Under the pieces are notes generated by a model. That model made no database searches and was not told where the DNA came from. It worked only from the letters and a program-made list of their open reading frames with translations. The translations under genes were made by a program, and so were the position numbers. Source: Bugula neritina (lineage: Eukaryota; Bryozoa; Gymnolaemata; Cheilostomatida; Bugulidae). Taken from it: a stretch of DNA of 64,000 nucleotides. How positions within the stretch are numbered: position 1 is the stretch's first letter; each line of letters opens with the position of its first letter. The stretch is taken from positions 3,441,001 to 3,505,000 of the forward strand of contig OZ037769.1 in the NCBI GenBank assembly GCA_964035545.1, written 5' to 3'. Positions 1-10,647 of the stretch are shown here, one piece after another.

Positions 1-480
1 TCTTAAGATGTTTTGTGTGCTGGTGTTCCCCCTGTTCTACCCAGAAGTATATTATATACTATCATACATATCATGATATACTATCATACATATCATGATA
101 TACACCATTTGGAAACGCATCTATACTTTTTCTTCATGTCTGGAGACCAGAAAAGGTAGAAAGAGAAGCTCACCAAACAATATAGCAGTATAGCAATACA
201 AGTCCAGAGTGACTTGCAACCATGGTGAAGGTTTTGACTCCTAATTTCAAGCAACTCAGAAAGTAGGAAGGGAACATACATTGCAGAATGAGTAAAATGA
301 CAACTCATAGTTATAATTACATTTGGACAGGTTTCTATTTACCAGCACCTGCTCAGTTGGCAGCACAAATATAGAGGAATGTGAGGAATAAGAACTTCAA
401 AAAGCCCTGACTATATGTACGTTCTGGAAGGAGATAAATAGTGGTACAAGTTGATATAACTACTACTAGATGACAAAGAG

Positions 481-543
481 CAGGTAGAGAGCTGCAGGTA
501 GTAAGCTGCAGGTAGTAAGCTGCAGGTAGTAAGCTGCATGTAG
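481..543. repeat. 14-bp tandem repeat
   Basis: About four copies of a unit resembling gctgcaggtagtaa, next to a degenerate related stretch on the left. It lies in sequence that should be intron of the PKA regulatory subunit gene. I see no coding sequence in bases 1-1200. Confidence 0.7.
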
Positions 544-1082
544 AGATTGAGTGACCAAACCTGTGGATGACCAGATAAAACACTCAGCCATCAAAGGTCA
601 AGCACTTTTCTAATCATTCTAATCATGTTGACAAATGTAATGCTTCAAACACTGTGACATCAGCAAGCAAATCCATCATCTACACTTCATATACTACACT
701 CATCACGCATACTATACTTCTATACTAGGAAATACATCTTTCTAATGCACGTATATCCCTATGGAGGCAGATTCAGTGGAGTTCCAGCTACAGGTGATAT
801 AGAAACTGCCAAATGGTAAACTACAGACCTCACAAGAAGCCAGGACAGCAAGCAGGGAAGGCATAGTCTTGCTGACAGAAAGGTAGTAGTAAACAAACGT
901 AAGGAACAGTGGCAGCAGGGAGGTGTGAAACATGTGAGAAATTTACTGACACAGATTGGAGCACAATTTGGTAGACTGAGTTATGCTAATGTTTATATGC
1001 TATACTTTTGGCCACCACAAATCAACAAACTACATTGTAGATTGTATGGAGTATTCCTAACATATATATATCAGTCAGTAAT

Positions 1083-1200
1083 TCTAAGTATAGAGTCAGC
1101 AGAGTGTAGAGTCAGCAGAGTGTAGAGTCAGCAGAGTGTAGAGTCAGCAGAGTGTAGAGTCAGCAGCTCTGAGTGGAGTCAGCAGAGTGTAGAGTCAGCA
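1083..1200. repeat. 16-bp minisatellite at PKA exon 2 donor
   Basis: Units resembling gagtcagcagagtgta, about seven copies, one interrupted by an insertion around 1165-1180. The array ends about two bases from the minus-strand donor of the exon 1377-1204, so the intron starts essentially inside the repeat. Confidence 0.85.
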
Positions 1201-1203
1201 TAC

Positions 1204-4200
1204 CTTCTTAATATAGCAGCTGGCCTCCTCTTCAGTACACACCTCTGCACTGACAGCCCCCCTTCTTGGCCTCACTTTGTTCATCTTGGTAGGGGGCAGA
1301 TCTTCTGTGTCATTCTCACTGGATATAGAATTAGTGGAGAGTCTAGACGTGACTGGCCGAGGCTTTGTGGACTCTTCCTATAACACACAACTCAACTATG
1401 TAGAGCTGAACAGTCCACTCTAATGGATCAATACTGCTACACCCCCACACCACGTGCAGCGTACCACAGTGCTTTGAGTTCTACTTTAAACTTTCTATGA
1501 CTTACAAGTTGAGAAAATCACAAAATATACAATTCACTGCAACTGTGACACTGTAAAATCAATGAGAGAAAACTACTAAATTTTATAAATCATTTCACTG
1601 AAAAATGTATAAATGTATACATTATAGCATGGTATAAGTTTACTCTGGTTACATAATACACTCGCAGAAAAATCTATACTTGTGCTAGTCATATGTATTT
1701 TCAATACAGCTTGTGGAATATTTCTGCAGAATTCAAAATCCTGACAAATAAGTCCCTTGTACAGAGTTTCAGAAAGGTGCAGAGAAATCAGTTGATGCTC
1801 AAGAGTGATAAAAAATACTGATGATTTTAGATTAATTCAGTAGTGCAGAAATATGTAATAGTAGCAGAGTGCAGAAATATGTAAGAGTAGCTAAGTGTAG
1901 ATTAGTCTTTCAAAATTAGTTGAAGAAAAAAAGTAGAGAGACTGGAGTAGGTAACAGATGCATCTTAAGGAGGATAGACAGAGTAGAGTGATTGACGTGC
2001 AGTATTAATAACTCATGTTATGCAACTGGCAACACCTAATCCCTAAACCCACACAAAGCATCCCCTCTCCTATAGATAGCTCAGCCCCTGCACTGGCGTT
2101 GTGAAAGTTGGCAGAGTAACAAATTAATTGAACAAGATCTCACCGCACGCAAATGCAGGATTTTTTGATACCAAAGTTTTTCCAAATTTTCTATTTCGGT
2201 TCAATTTGTCAAAATAAATCAGATTGATGAGCTGATCAGAATTAAACTCTGAAGAAATTGACAGGCTCAGCAGTTGCTCAAAATTGAGTGAAACACTGAG
2301 AAAGGTGACATGGGTTGAGAGTTGTCCACTGCTTAACAGTGAAACGCTAGAACATTGATAAGGTCTTTTTGCCAAGGAATGGCTGAGTTACTAGAGAGAA
2401 CTGCAACACATGCTTCTAACAAGTTTACATGAGGGCAACAGGTGATGGTAATGATGGTTATAGATGGTTTAGAGTTAGAGGTCAACACAAGTTATAATAA
2501 ACTTCCATCAAGTGAACTGAGTGTCACCCCACCTTACAGAACATCACCAATCTTTGGTAAAAGTGATAGAACTGGTTTCAACACTGGTAGCTTTAAATTG
2601 TTTTGTTACATATTATCATGCACTATTTTAAGTAGATTACGGTACGAAATTAATTCATGGTTGAAGCCAACTCATTATAAACATCACTTCTGCCAAGTTT
2701 TATGTTTTTAGATATTAGAGGGTACTGGCAGAAGATATTGCTCAACATGGTTAATAATATTATTGTGTTATCTATTAAATTATATATCTATATTACTATA
2801 TTTATACGTGCCAACGGTGTTGTAGTATTGTATTCATCAGTAGGCTACTAGGGAGGGAGTTGATAATTTGGTCTTATAAAAAACTCACGCCAGTTTATAG
2901 TCACTATGCCAGTGAGAACCCTGATGAAAAGGGGTTTTTAAAGTGGGCTAAAGACTTATTCTAAGTGGTACAGGAGAAATTATGACTGAATGCTCTTCCA
3001 AACATCACCAATGACCTTTACTGGGGATCAAATCCAGGACTTCTCGTTTACTAAGGTTGCTATATAATAATTTAGTTATATAATATACATACGCGTAATT
3101 GTAACCAAAATGAAATATGGATATATGCCAATACTGTAAGTGGCCAAGATATAGAAATCAATCTGGTTAAATTATAATATTCAGTTGCAGTTTTTCAACG
3201 CATGTCCAAAAAAAATTCTAGATATACTCTTCTTACAACCCTGCAACTGGTAGCAATTATAGGGACAGCAAAGGCTGGCACAAGAATTTATTTATAGAAA
3301 AGCTATACAAAATATTAGAAAAATTCAATATTTTATTCTACATTTCATTCCATGTGGAAATGGCAGAGCTTGTAGTGCATCAAGTCAGTTAGCATTGAAT
3401 ATGTTACAATAAAAGTTCAATAGTGAGTTCATGTTCATGTGTAACAAGTAATTAGCTGAACTTAAAATTAAAACAAATCAGAATTTCTAAAGCACCAATT
3501 CATATGGGAGTTGGTTGATAATACTGGTTTCAAATATTTATAATGCGGCATCAATAAACTCAGTTAGGTGCAGGTTGGTGTTGATGCAAAACATGCCCAA
3601 AGAGACCAAGTAAACACTGTGTATTATTTTCTTACTCATTGGTCTGTTTCTAGACAAGTCTGCCTGCAGATACAACCAACTCTCTCGTGATTACGAAATG
3701 TTCTTTTAATTGAATTATTGTAAGCATTCAACTATTTTTAATGAAGTTGAAACAAAACTTTGGCTCTACACTCTACAGCAACTATCAGGAAGCTAAACTC
3801 TATCACCTATCATTGGTCAAATATTTTCAGCCACACTTCTGTTCATTTGAATTTAAACCAATAGTGTCAGAAAACTGCCAATCTATCCTCCAGAACCTTC
3901 TAGTGCAAGGCTGTCCAACAGGCCGCCCCAGGGCTGTCCAACAGGCCGCCCCAGGGCTGGAATGGGGGACCCCAGCCGACATTTATGTGGCCCTCAAAGG
4001 CTTAACTAAGAAATTTATTTTTCACCAATATGTTAATTAGAGTGAAAAGCCACCTTTGAAAGGTCTTATTTATATAAATGCTACAAAACATGCAGCCTGC
4101 AGTAACTATTAGAACTTAATTGTGTAATGATTAGTAAGAATTTGAAATAAAGTATTTTGAAAATTACTAATGCTGTGGGCCCTCAGGTCAAACAAAAGTC

Positions 4201-7200
4201 TACCTCACTACCGGAATATTCCCTTTCAGTGGTCCTAGCTCTGAAAAGGTTGGACAGCCCTGTTCTAGTGCATTCTATTGAGCCTTCTATTCTATAGGGC
4301 CACTGCTGACTGAGATTGAGATTAGATGACGCAGAAAGATGGGTTTTCAAGTCAACCATGTTTCAGTGTCTTCCCTGCATGGCCTGGTGTGTAGCCACTA
4401 GCCATACACAGCAAGGCAAATCAAGAGTTATGAAAGTTGTTCCCAGTAAACAGCTCAACTCCGAATTCTAATTACACAATCAGCTAGATAGTTACCTTTC
4501 ATTATATACCAATAGCTTGAGGGTTTCAAAAATTGCACGAATATTTCATCTTAATGGGATTACTTAGTGTCCATAGTCCATGTATAAATGTTTTCCTTTT
4601 CCCAATACAAAAGTCAGAGTCAATTAGACTGAATGTGATATGGTTAGAATCTTTTAATACAGGCCGGGAGTACTGCATTGCTACATATAGACTAGGAGAG
4701 TAAAATTTGTTATGTAGATTGCTTACTCGAGTTTTCTTTAAATTTAAATTTCAAAGCATACTCCCAGCTGAACAAAAAATTTAAAAGCCCGTTTCCAGTT
4801 GCCATTCCTTATATGTCGTTACTTTGGAATTAAATCTTAGTCAACAGCTTACTATACTATGGTATAACTGGACTTGGGCAATTAAAGCACCATAAAAAGC
4901 CATCCCAGCACTACAAATTCAGAATTTGTGGATTGTCCACTCTATTTAGCTCCAGCACCCTCTTAGAAAAAGTCAAAACTTAGTAAAAAATAGTTTGCAC
5001 TTACTAATTGCACATCAGAGAGATGAGAAGTCACGCTGTTCATGGTGCTTGCTGCGTTAATCTGTGAAATAAAGCAGTGTCCGACCCAAGCAGCTTGGCC
5101 ACTACTTCAAGTCAACACACTTACGTTATCAACCAACAATAAAATTGTCAGCTTATCTCAAAACTGTAATTTGAAGTTGTATAGACTAAGCGCTGCGTTA
5201 TCAAGGCTTTACTTCGTCACACTCCCAGTGGGGAATGACAGTTTAAGGTTATAGGCTGACCATTGATTGTAGTATTTGCAAACTGAATTAATACTACGCG
5301 CTATTGTACCACGATGTTACGGAGATGGTCGCTTCGCGGTTGGCTGAACGTAATATTCTAACGTTAATGAGCATAATATAGGAGGTGTATTCTTGTCGGG
5401 AATCTAGCTGGGAGAATGATTAGCAATCAATGCGGGTCTAAACGCAACACAGATGAGATCAATCGAAGGTGGAGACTCACTAATCGCTTTTATAACCATT
5501 AATTTGTTGCTCAATCACATCCCGCAGCCCTCATGGCATTTAGGATAAAATAGCGTCCCAAAGAGAAAGCAACTCCCATAACACACGCATTCTAGCATTA
5601 ATAATTAACTGACGACAATTTAGCATCTCTCAACATCAAACTCTACAAAATCCCAATAATTGTAGAGGCTGAAAAATTGATGACCAACAATTAAATGGTA
5701 TACTTTATAAATGTGCATGCCCGAAGGAAGTTTTCTTGGGAAACAGAATGAAAATGTTATTTTTGTTATGCTATGAACTAATTTGAATCTAAAATTTAAT
5801 TGAAATGCGAAATGCATGAACAGTGACCACAAACTAGCATGTAACAAACCCATCCTATAAATTAAAACAATAAAAAATTGTTGGTTCATTTTGTTTCTAA
5901 CTGGAAATCATTTACACACACTTGGCAGGAATGGGTCAGCAACCAAGTGCACAAAACTCCAAAACTACACTGCAATAAATGCCTAATTTACAATATTGGT
6001 CATTCAAATATGTTGGGCAGACAACCCTTTAAGCAACCAGTTACAATTGAGCTTTCTGCATAAAGGGAGGGTTGAAATCCAAAGACTCATGATTATATAT
6101 ACTATATAACTTTACAGCCAGTTCCGAAAAAATCAAAATCTCAAGATGCAAGTTAGTCTTAGAAGTATAAAAAAATCTTTTCCATGTAGCTAGGACAATA
6201 CTAAAGATTGCTCTAACACTAGTAAATTACCCCTTTATCCTGGTGTATAATGCTTGAAAGTTTCAAACTCATAGGCCTTAAATATGTTAGAGAGCCATGT
6301 TTTTATATTAACACGTGGTTAAGCAGCCTTTAGCATTAATAGTACCAGCTATTCTTGTAGCTAAAACTTTAGGAATAATTATTTTCTGACGATGGAGTGA
6401 ATGTACATGCAGAATATTAGTATAAACTCAAATAAGTGTGGAGTTGCCTTTCCAAAGATTTGCTGCCTTATGACATGCGTATTGCATAGATAGTAGTCAC
6501 CATAGTAATGTCAATAGCAAATACAGCTGGAGGTTTTACTACAATCAACAAATCAATAAGTTTAACAATCTAGTATATTGGGGTTGTTCTTTGTAGCTAA
6601 TTAGTAACAATTACCCCAGAGTTTGACAATTATTGGCTGCATGTTCACATTACTTCCATTCTAATCGCAGGTCTGTCTATCTGCTATTAAAATCAAATTT
6701 GCAAGTCCATCAGTTTACTTTGAGTTGGCAAGGCAGACCGCATAAAACCCAAACACTTAGCAATGTTTATGAGAAAGAGATGAGCTGTTGAAGGCTTAAT
6801 GATTATATTATTATTACAAGCACTACTTAACAGTGTACTTCACTGTGTGTTCTAACGGCAGTATAACCATCTGCATGAGTGAACTGCTAATTGAATAATT
6901 ACAAGTCAAGAGTAAAACTATTACAAATGTTTATATTGTTGCCAAATAATATATAAAACTGCAGGTTAGCTGAGTGTAACAGTCACAGATAAGCTGGTGG
7001 AAAACAACATAGCAAAGCTCTTGAAGGCTTCCATGGTGTTGAAAAGAATAATTAGGCTATTAGGTTAAAATTACAGTACTGCCAGAAGAAAACATTGAAA
7101 GGGCATTGTACTTGCTCAATCAGGTTTAGCATTGAACCGCTGAAACATTATTATGAAGAGATAGGCCATGCATGGGTCACTGGCTAATTGATAACATCAA

Positions 7201-8826
7201 CTTGAAAAGAGTGGATTATATACAAAAGAAGTCACAGATTTTATTTTTTACTCATTGCAGACATCATAGTTTCAATTAGTTTATAAGAGCTTTCCTAGTT
7301 GTTTTTAAACAATTCAAAGTAGAACTCTTACTCAAAGCAAGGTGAATACGTAGTAAGGGGTGAAACTGACATAGAAATTGGTGAAAAGTGTTGATAACTC
7401 CAGAAAAGATATGAAACTGATTTTACGACTCAAGTATAGTAGTCTTGTTTCAACAAGTACCAGTTAGTTAATTGAAAACACACAAATAACAGCAGTATAA
7501 GAGTACTAAGGGTAAATTTTAATCTCCTTCCCAAGAGAAAGTAATGTATGCATTTCCATGTATCATAGCTTAAATTAATGGCATTATAAACTAAAGTAAT
7601 GGCTATTATATCTTTTGTCTGTCAACTATAGCTTTACAACAGATAGGTTCATTAGCTATTATTAAACACTGATTACCTCCCCCTTGATGACAGAAAAAAC
7701 TGATGGAGCTGCAAAGGTTTGCCTAATAAGTTTGTTGTAAGATGTTTTCAGGGAGGGAAGAGTTTAAAAACAGACCTTTAGCTTATATTAATGCCTTTTC
7801 AGTTTAAACTTGGATTGAAAATAAAAAGCAGAAAACTAAAAGACTGATGACGCTACTAGAGCCACTATATACACCAGTATTTATGATTATGCTACATTTA
7901 ACTTTGAGATTATAAGGCTATATGTATAAAGAAGTTAGCATTTAACTTCTCCAATCTCTGGCCTTGGTTTGAGGTAATGTAAATAATTCAATATTATAGC
8001 AGTAAATTTAACTAATGAATTTTTCTATTATAAAATCAGGCTAAGACTAAATAGTGAAAAACTATAAATGATAACCAAAATCAGCATGGATAGACAATTG
8101 GTATGACTATAAGTATTAGGGGGATTATATATTTTGATCATCATTCAATATCATTATGCTCCTTTTGAAATTAAATTTTATAATAAATTGAATATTAAAA
8201 ATACTAGAACAAAATAAAAGTGAAATCCTTATAGTCATTTATAGTTATTAACTTGAACTTCGAGTAATTACCTTCAGTTTCAGCTTTGCTTTTAGTTTTA
8301 GTCTTAAAATAAAAGTATGTAAATTTAATTTTAATTACAAAGTTAAAGTAATAAACAAGTAGCTACTACTACTCGGATTAGCATTGCAATAGGCATAGCC
8401 TATAACTATAAGTATAAGGTATAAGTATATCAAAAGTAAAACGAGACATTTGATAAAATTGAATTTATTTAGATAATCATATTCATTATATAAATAAGTT
8501 AATAACCATAGGAGTAAGTTTAAGTAATACTTCCAAGGTACTGGTAGACTTAAAGCTAAAGCCTAAACTACGTTTTTAGTTGGGGCAAGTAATAGTCAGT
8601 CATAGCATTACTATAAGTATTACTATTAGTATCAACAATGAGTATAACATTTTTTAAATTTACTTACGGTTTCCAATTTTTCAAAGTACTCTTTTAAAAA
8701 TTTGATAGGACTTTCGGGTTTGTTGATGCAGAGTTGCACAATGCAATCTTTCAAGAGTTGTTGGATTTTATGATTTTGAACATAACTTTCACAATCTTTC
8801 AAGCTTTGCTCCTCTTTGTCTGTCAT
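1204..8826 (-). CDS. PRKAR1: cAMP-dependent protein kinase type I regulatory subunit, 5' part
   Basis: Two coding exons are visible: 8826-8668 and 1377-1204, both phase 0. Exon 1 (53 codons) encodes the N-terminal dimerization/docking helices that hold the R-subunit dimer together and bind A-kinase anchoring proteins; it shows the family pattern CESYVQ.H.IQ.LLKD.IVQLC and [10 protein letters not shown]. Exon 2 (58 codons) carries the linker and the inhibitor pseudosubstrate RRGAVS, with Ala at the phospho-acceptor position as in type I subunits, followed by AEVCTEEEA. The cAMP-binding domains are not in the window and should lie beyond base 1. Start: the ATG at 8826 has A at -3 and is the first ATG in its open frame; upstream the frame runs open only to a TTG. 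Junctions are ACC|GTAAGT, TATAG|GAA and AAG|GTATGC. The intron of about 7.3 kb contains a SINE and a hAT MITE. A minisatellite begins two bases beyond the exon 2 donor. Family assignment is firm; whether a small exon is missing between the two is not excluded. Confidence 0.93.
2887..3062 (-). mobile_element. tRNA-derived SINE, diverged copy 1
   Basis: It shares with the copies near 14100 and 41443 the 3' block tttatagtc..tatgcc.gtgag and the central block gaatgctcttccaaacatca. The tRNA-like head at the right end is degraded: a B-box-like gatttgatcc remains, but no clear A box. It lies in the long intron of the PKA regulatory subunit gene. Confidence 0.7.
3906..4262. mobile_element. hAT-type nonautonomous element (MITE)
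   Basis: The 357-bp element has terminal inverted repeats caaggctgtccaac / gttggacagccctg (13 of 14 pairing). It is flanked by a perfect 8-bp target duplication ttctagtg at 3898-3905 and 4263-4270, the length expected of hAT elements. The subterminal GGCC-rich stretch and tatgtggccc resemble hAT ends seen in other animals. Near the left end the first ~24 bases after the tip are duplicated in tandem. No transposase is encoded. Confidence 0.88.
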
Positions 8827-9843
8827 GGTTAAGCAATTAGTGACGGACTCTGAGTTAGACTTGGTGAGTTTAACTTTCACTTTGAGTTTCGCTTTAACTT
8901 TAAGGTTGTTTTGCAATTTTAAATTAAATAAAAGAAAACTTGAAATTGAAGCAAAAAATGATTAAAACTAAAAGCTATGCTTTAAGTATAACCTGATAAA
9001 AGAAACAGGCTAACTGTTTTCACAATGTTTCTTCTAATCTAATTATTCCTATTCTGCAAGCCTAAAGTTGACTCCAACTTGAACTTGTGAAAAGTTTTTG
9101 TTTCTCACGACCTGGGTGCTAACTGCAACTATAGAAAACGGCTTCCGTTTTGACTGTCCGCTTTATCAACTATTTTCAATATCATTTCAAAACAAATTTC
9201 AATATTTTAATTGCATAAAGATTAATTTTTTATAATTATTTCATTAAAATAAATTTTAAATCAAATGTGTGAAAATCTGCATAAGATTGTGTGCGAAATG
9301 TTTTAGAAGTTGTCCTTGTAAAGAAGATAACTCTTAGAAAAATATTAATAGTATCGTAGTAAGTAGGCTACCATTTTAAGATTAAAAATTAATTTATTAC
9401 CTGATTTATGTACAAAGTAAGCTGCTATTACTTACACCTGTAAAACATATCACTTGAAAAATTTGTAAGCATTTCTCTAAATAAGGTAAATATTATATAG
9501 GGTTTAAATTTTTTAAAGTATGTTAATGCCATGAAGTATGAAAAAAAATTTAATCTTATTGTATTGGACATGGTGACACAACTTTATATATTGTAATTAG
9601 TTTAACAGTATAATACCTTTAGTTAGCAGCTAGTTAGCTCATGTACATACTCATTTTCATAAATTTCTATTTTATATGTATTTACATATGTCACAAAACT
9701 GTTGGTAGCAGTGTGACGAGTTCGAAAAGTCTGGTAGTCAGAAGTGTATAGACAAGTAGCATACAGCTTGCTAATCCAGTCAAGAGTAAATAGAGTTGTG
9801 AATATGAGTAGACTTTATTTCTCAAGTAAGATATGCGCAGATG

Positions 9844-9984
9844 AACTTATAAAAATGAACTCCGAGAATGAACTCATAAAAAGGAACTTCGAGAATGAAC
9901 TTATAAAAAGGAACTCCGAGAATGAACTCATAAAAAGGAACTTCGAGAATGAACTTATAAAAAGGAACTCCGAGAATGAACTGC
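9844..9984. repeat. 27-bp alternating minisatellite
   Basis: Five units of 27 bp alternate between two variants (cttataaaaa..actccgag and ctcataaaaa..acttcgag), giving a 54-bp higher-order period. Because 27 is a multiple of three, the plus frame stays open as nine-residue repeats (ELIKRNSEN/ELIKRNFEN) within 9744-10067. No splice or family evidence makes that a gene. Each unit holds a TATA-like tataaaaa and an nTTCnnGAAn-type core in one variant. Confidence 0.8.
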
Positions 9985-10030
9985 TTTGTAAACACAACTG
10001 CCCCAGTATTTATAGTAAACAAAAAACTCT

Positions 10031-10080
10031 AGAACATTCTCAAGCATTCCAGTATAGAAGATTCTAGTAGGAAACATTCC
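10031..10080. promoter_or_regulatory. Heat-shock-element-like pentamer cluster
   Basis: Read in consecutive 5-base blocks, this 50-bp stretch has nGAAn or nTTCn at blocks 1, 2, 4, 6, 7 and 10, with head-to-head pairs agaac-attct and agaag-attct. A second in-register group (agaat, tgaac, attcc) lies at 10248-10267. HSF binds inverted nGAAn pentamers. No heat-shock gene is seen next to it, so its target is unknown. Confidence 0.4.
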
Positions 10081-10153
10081 CCACATGCCAATACTATTTA
10101 TAGAAAATCAAAACAAAACAAAACACTGGAATTTCCATGGTTATTTCGCAATT

Positions 10154-10163
10154 ATTGCGCAAT
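10154..10163. promoter_or_regulatory. C/EBP-type palindrome
   Basis: The perfect palindrome attgcgcaat matches the optimal bZIP C/EBP binding site and sits about 75 bp from the heat-shock-like cluster. This is a sequence match only. Confidence 0.3.
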
Positions 10164-10647
10164 ACCTTGTTTACATTGCTGGGCAGTAGTTAACATGACT
10201 AACCAAAACAGTAACAATGAACAATGACCCATCTCTTTGATTAGTCTAGAATATTTATGAACATTCCTGTATAATCATGAGGAAAAACCCGGTAAGTCTA
10301 TTTATAGGTATATGTACACTCAGAATTTGTGACAACATATCATGGTAGGATTGACTAGATATACTACATAATACATTCTAAGAACTTTGTAGGAAATACA
10401 AATTTAAATTGGTGGCTGTGGTTTAATTGGTCTTTATAATCCTACATTACTTAATTTTGTCAAACTTTTAGAGTTTGACTGAACAAACTAATAAAAAATG
10501 TGTAATCCTAACAACAACTACCAGCTTACAATTTATAAACTAAATCTATACGTAACAGCATTAGAAATATTATGTGCATAAGAACATATAACATGTGTGC
10601 AAACCAACTCTAAATACAATTTTATCAATCGCATCAATAATCCCAAT

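Larger units (their letters stand above)
1378..8667 (-). other. Long intron of PKA regulatory subunit gene
   Basis: Apart from the SINE and hAT elements I see no convincing exon. A patch at about 5280-5560 is richer in CG dinucleotides than its surroundings and could be an internal or alternative promoter. The remainder is AT-rich and unassigned. The short open frames here have no family resemblance. Confidence 0.6.
8827..10647. other. Intergenic region with promoter of PKA gene and stress-element-like cluster
   Basis: It lies between the first coding exon of the PKA subunit gene and the stop of the two-membrane-segment gene, both on the minus strand, so it should contain the PKA promoter and 5' UTR. 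No gene is recognised. A 27-bp repeat and heat-shock-element-like pentamers occupy 9844-10267. Confidence 0.5.

Noticed and set aside
3741-4040. 99-codon plus-strand frame
   Set aside because: It runs into the hAT element and its duplicated GC-rich end; no domain resemblance.
8827-8916. N-terminal extension of the PKA subunit (30 codons upstream of 8826, rich in KVK)
   Set aside because: The frame is open but its upstream limit is a TTG, with no ATG; the ATG at 8826 fits family length and has a good context.
9744-10067. 107-codon plus-strand frame with ELIKRNSEN repeats
   Set aside because: The openness comes from a 27-bp repeat. There is no supporting splice site or family similarity, and both other strands' frames are also open across it.
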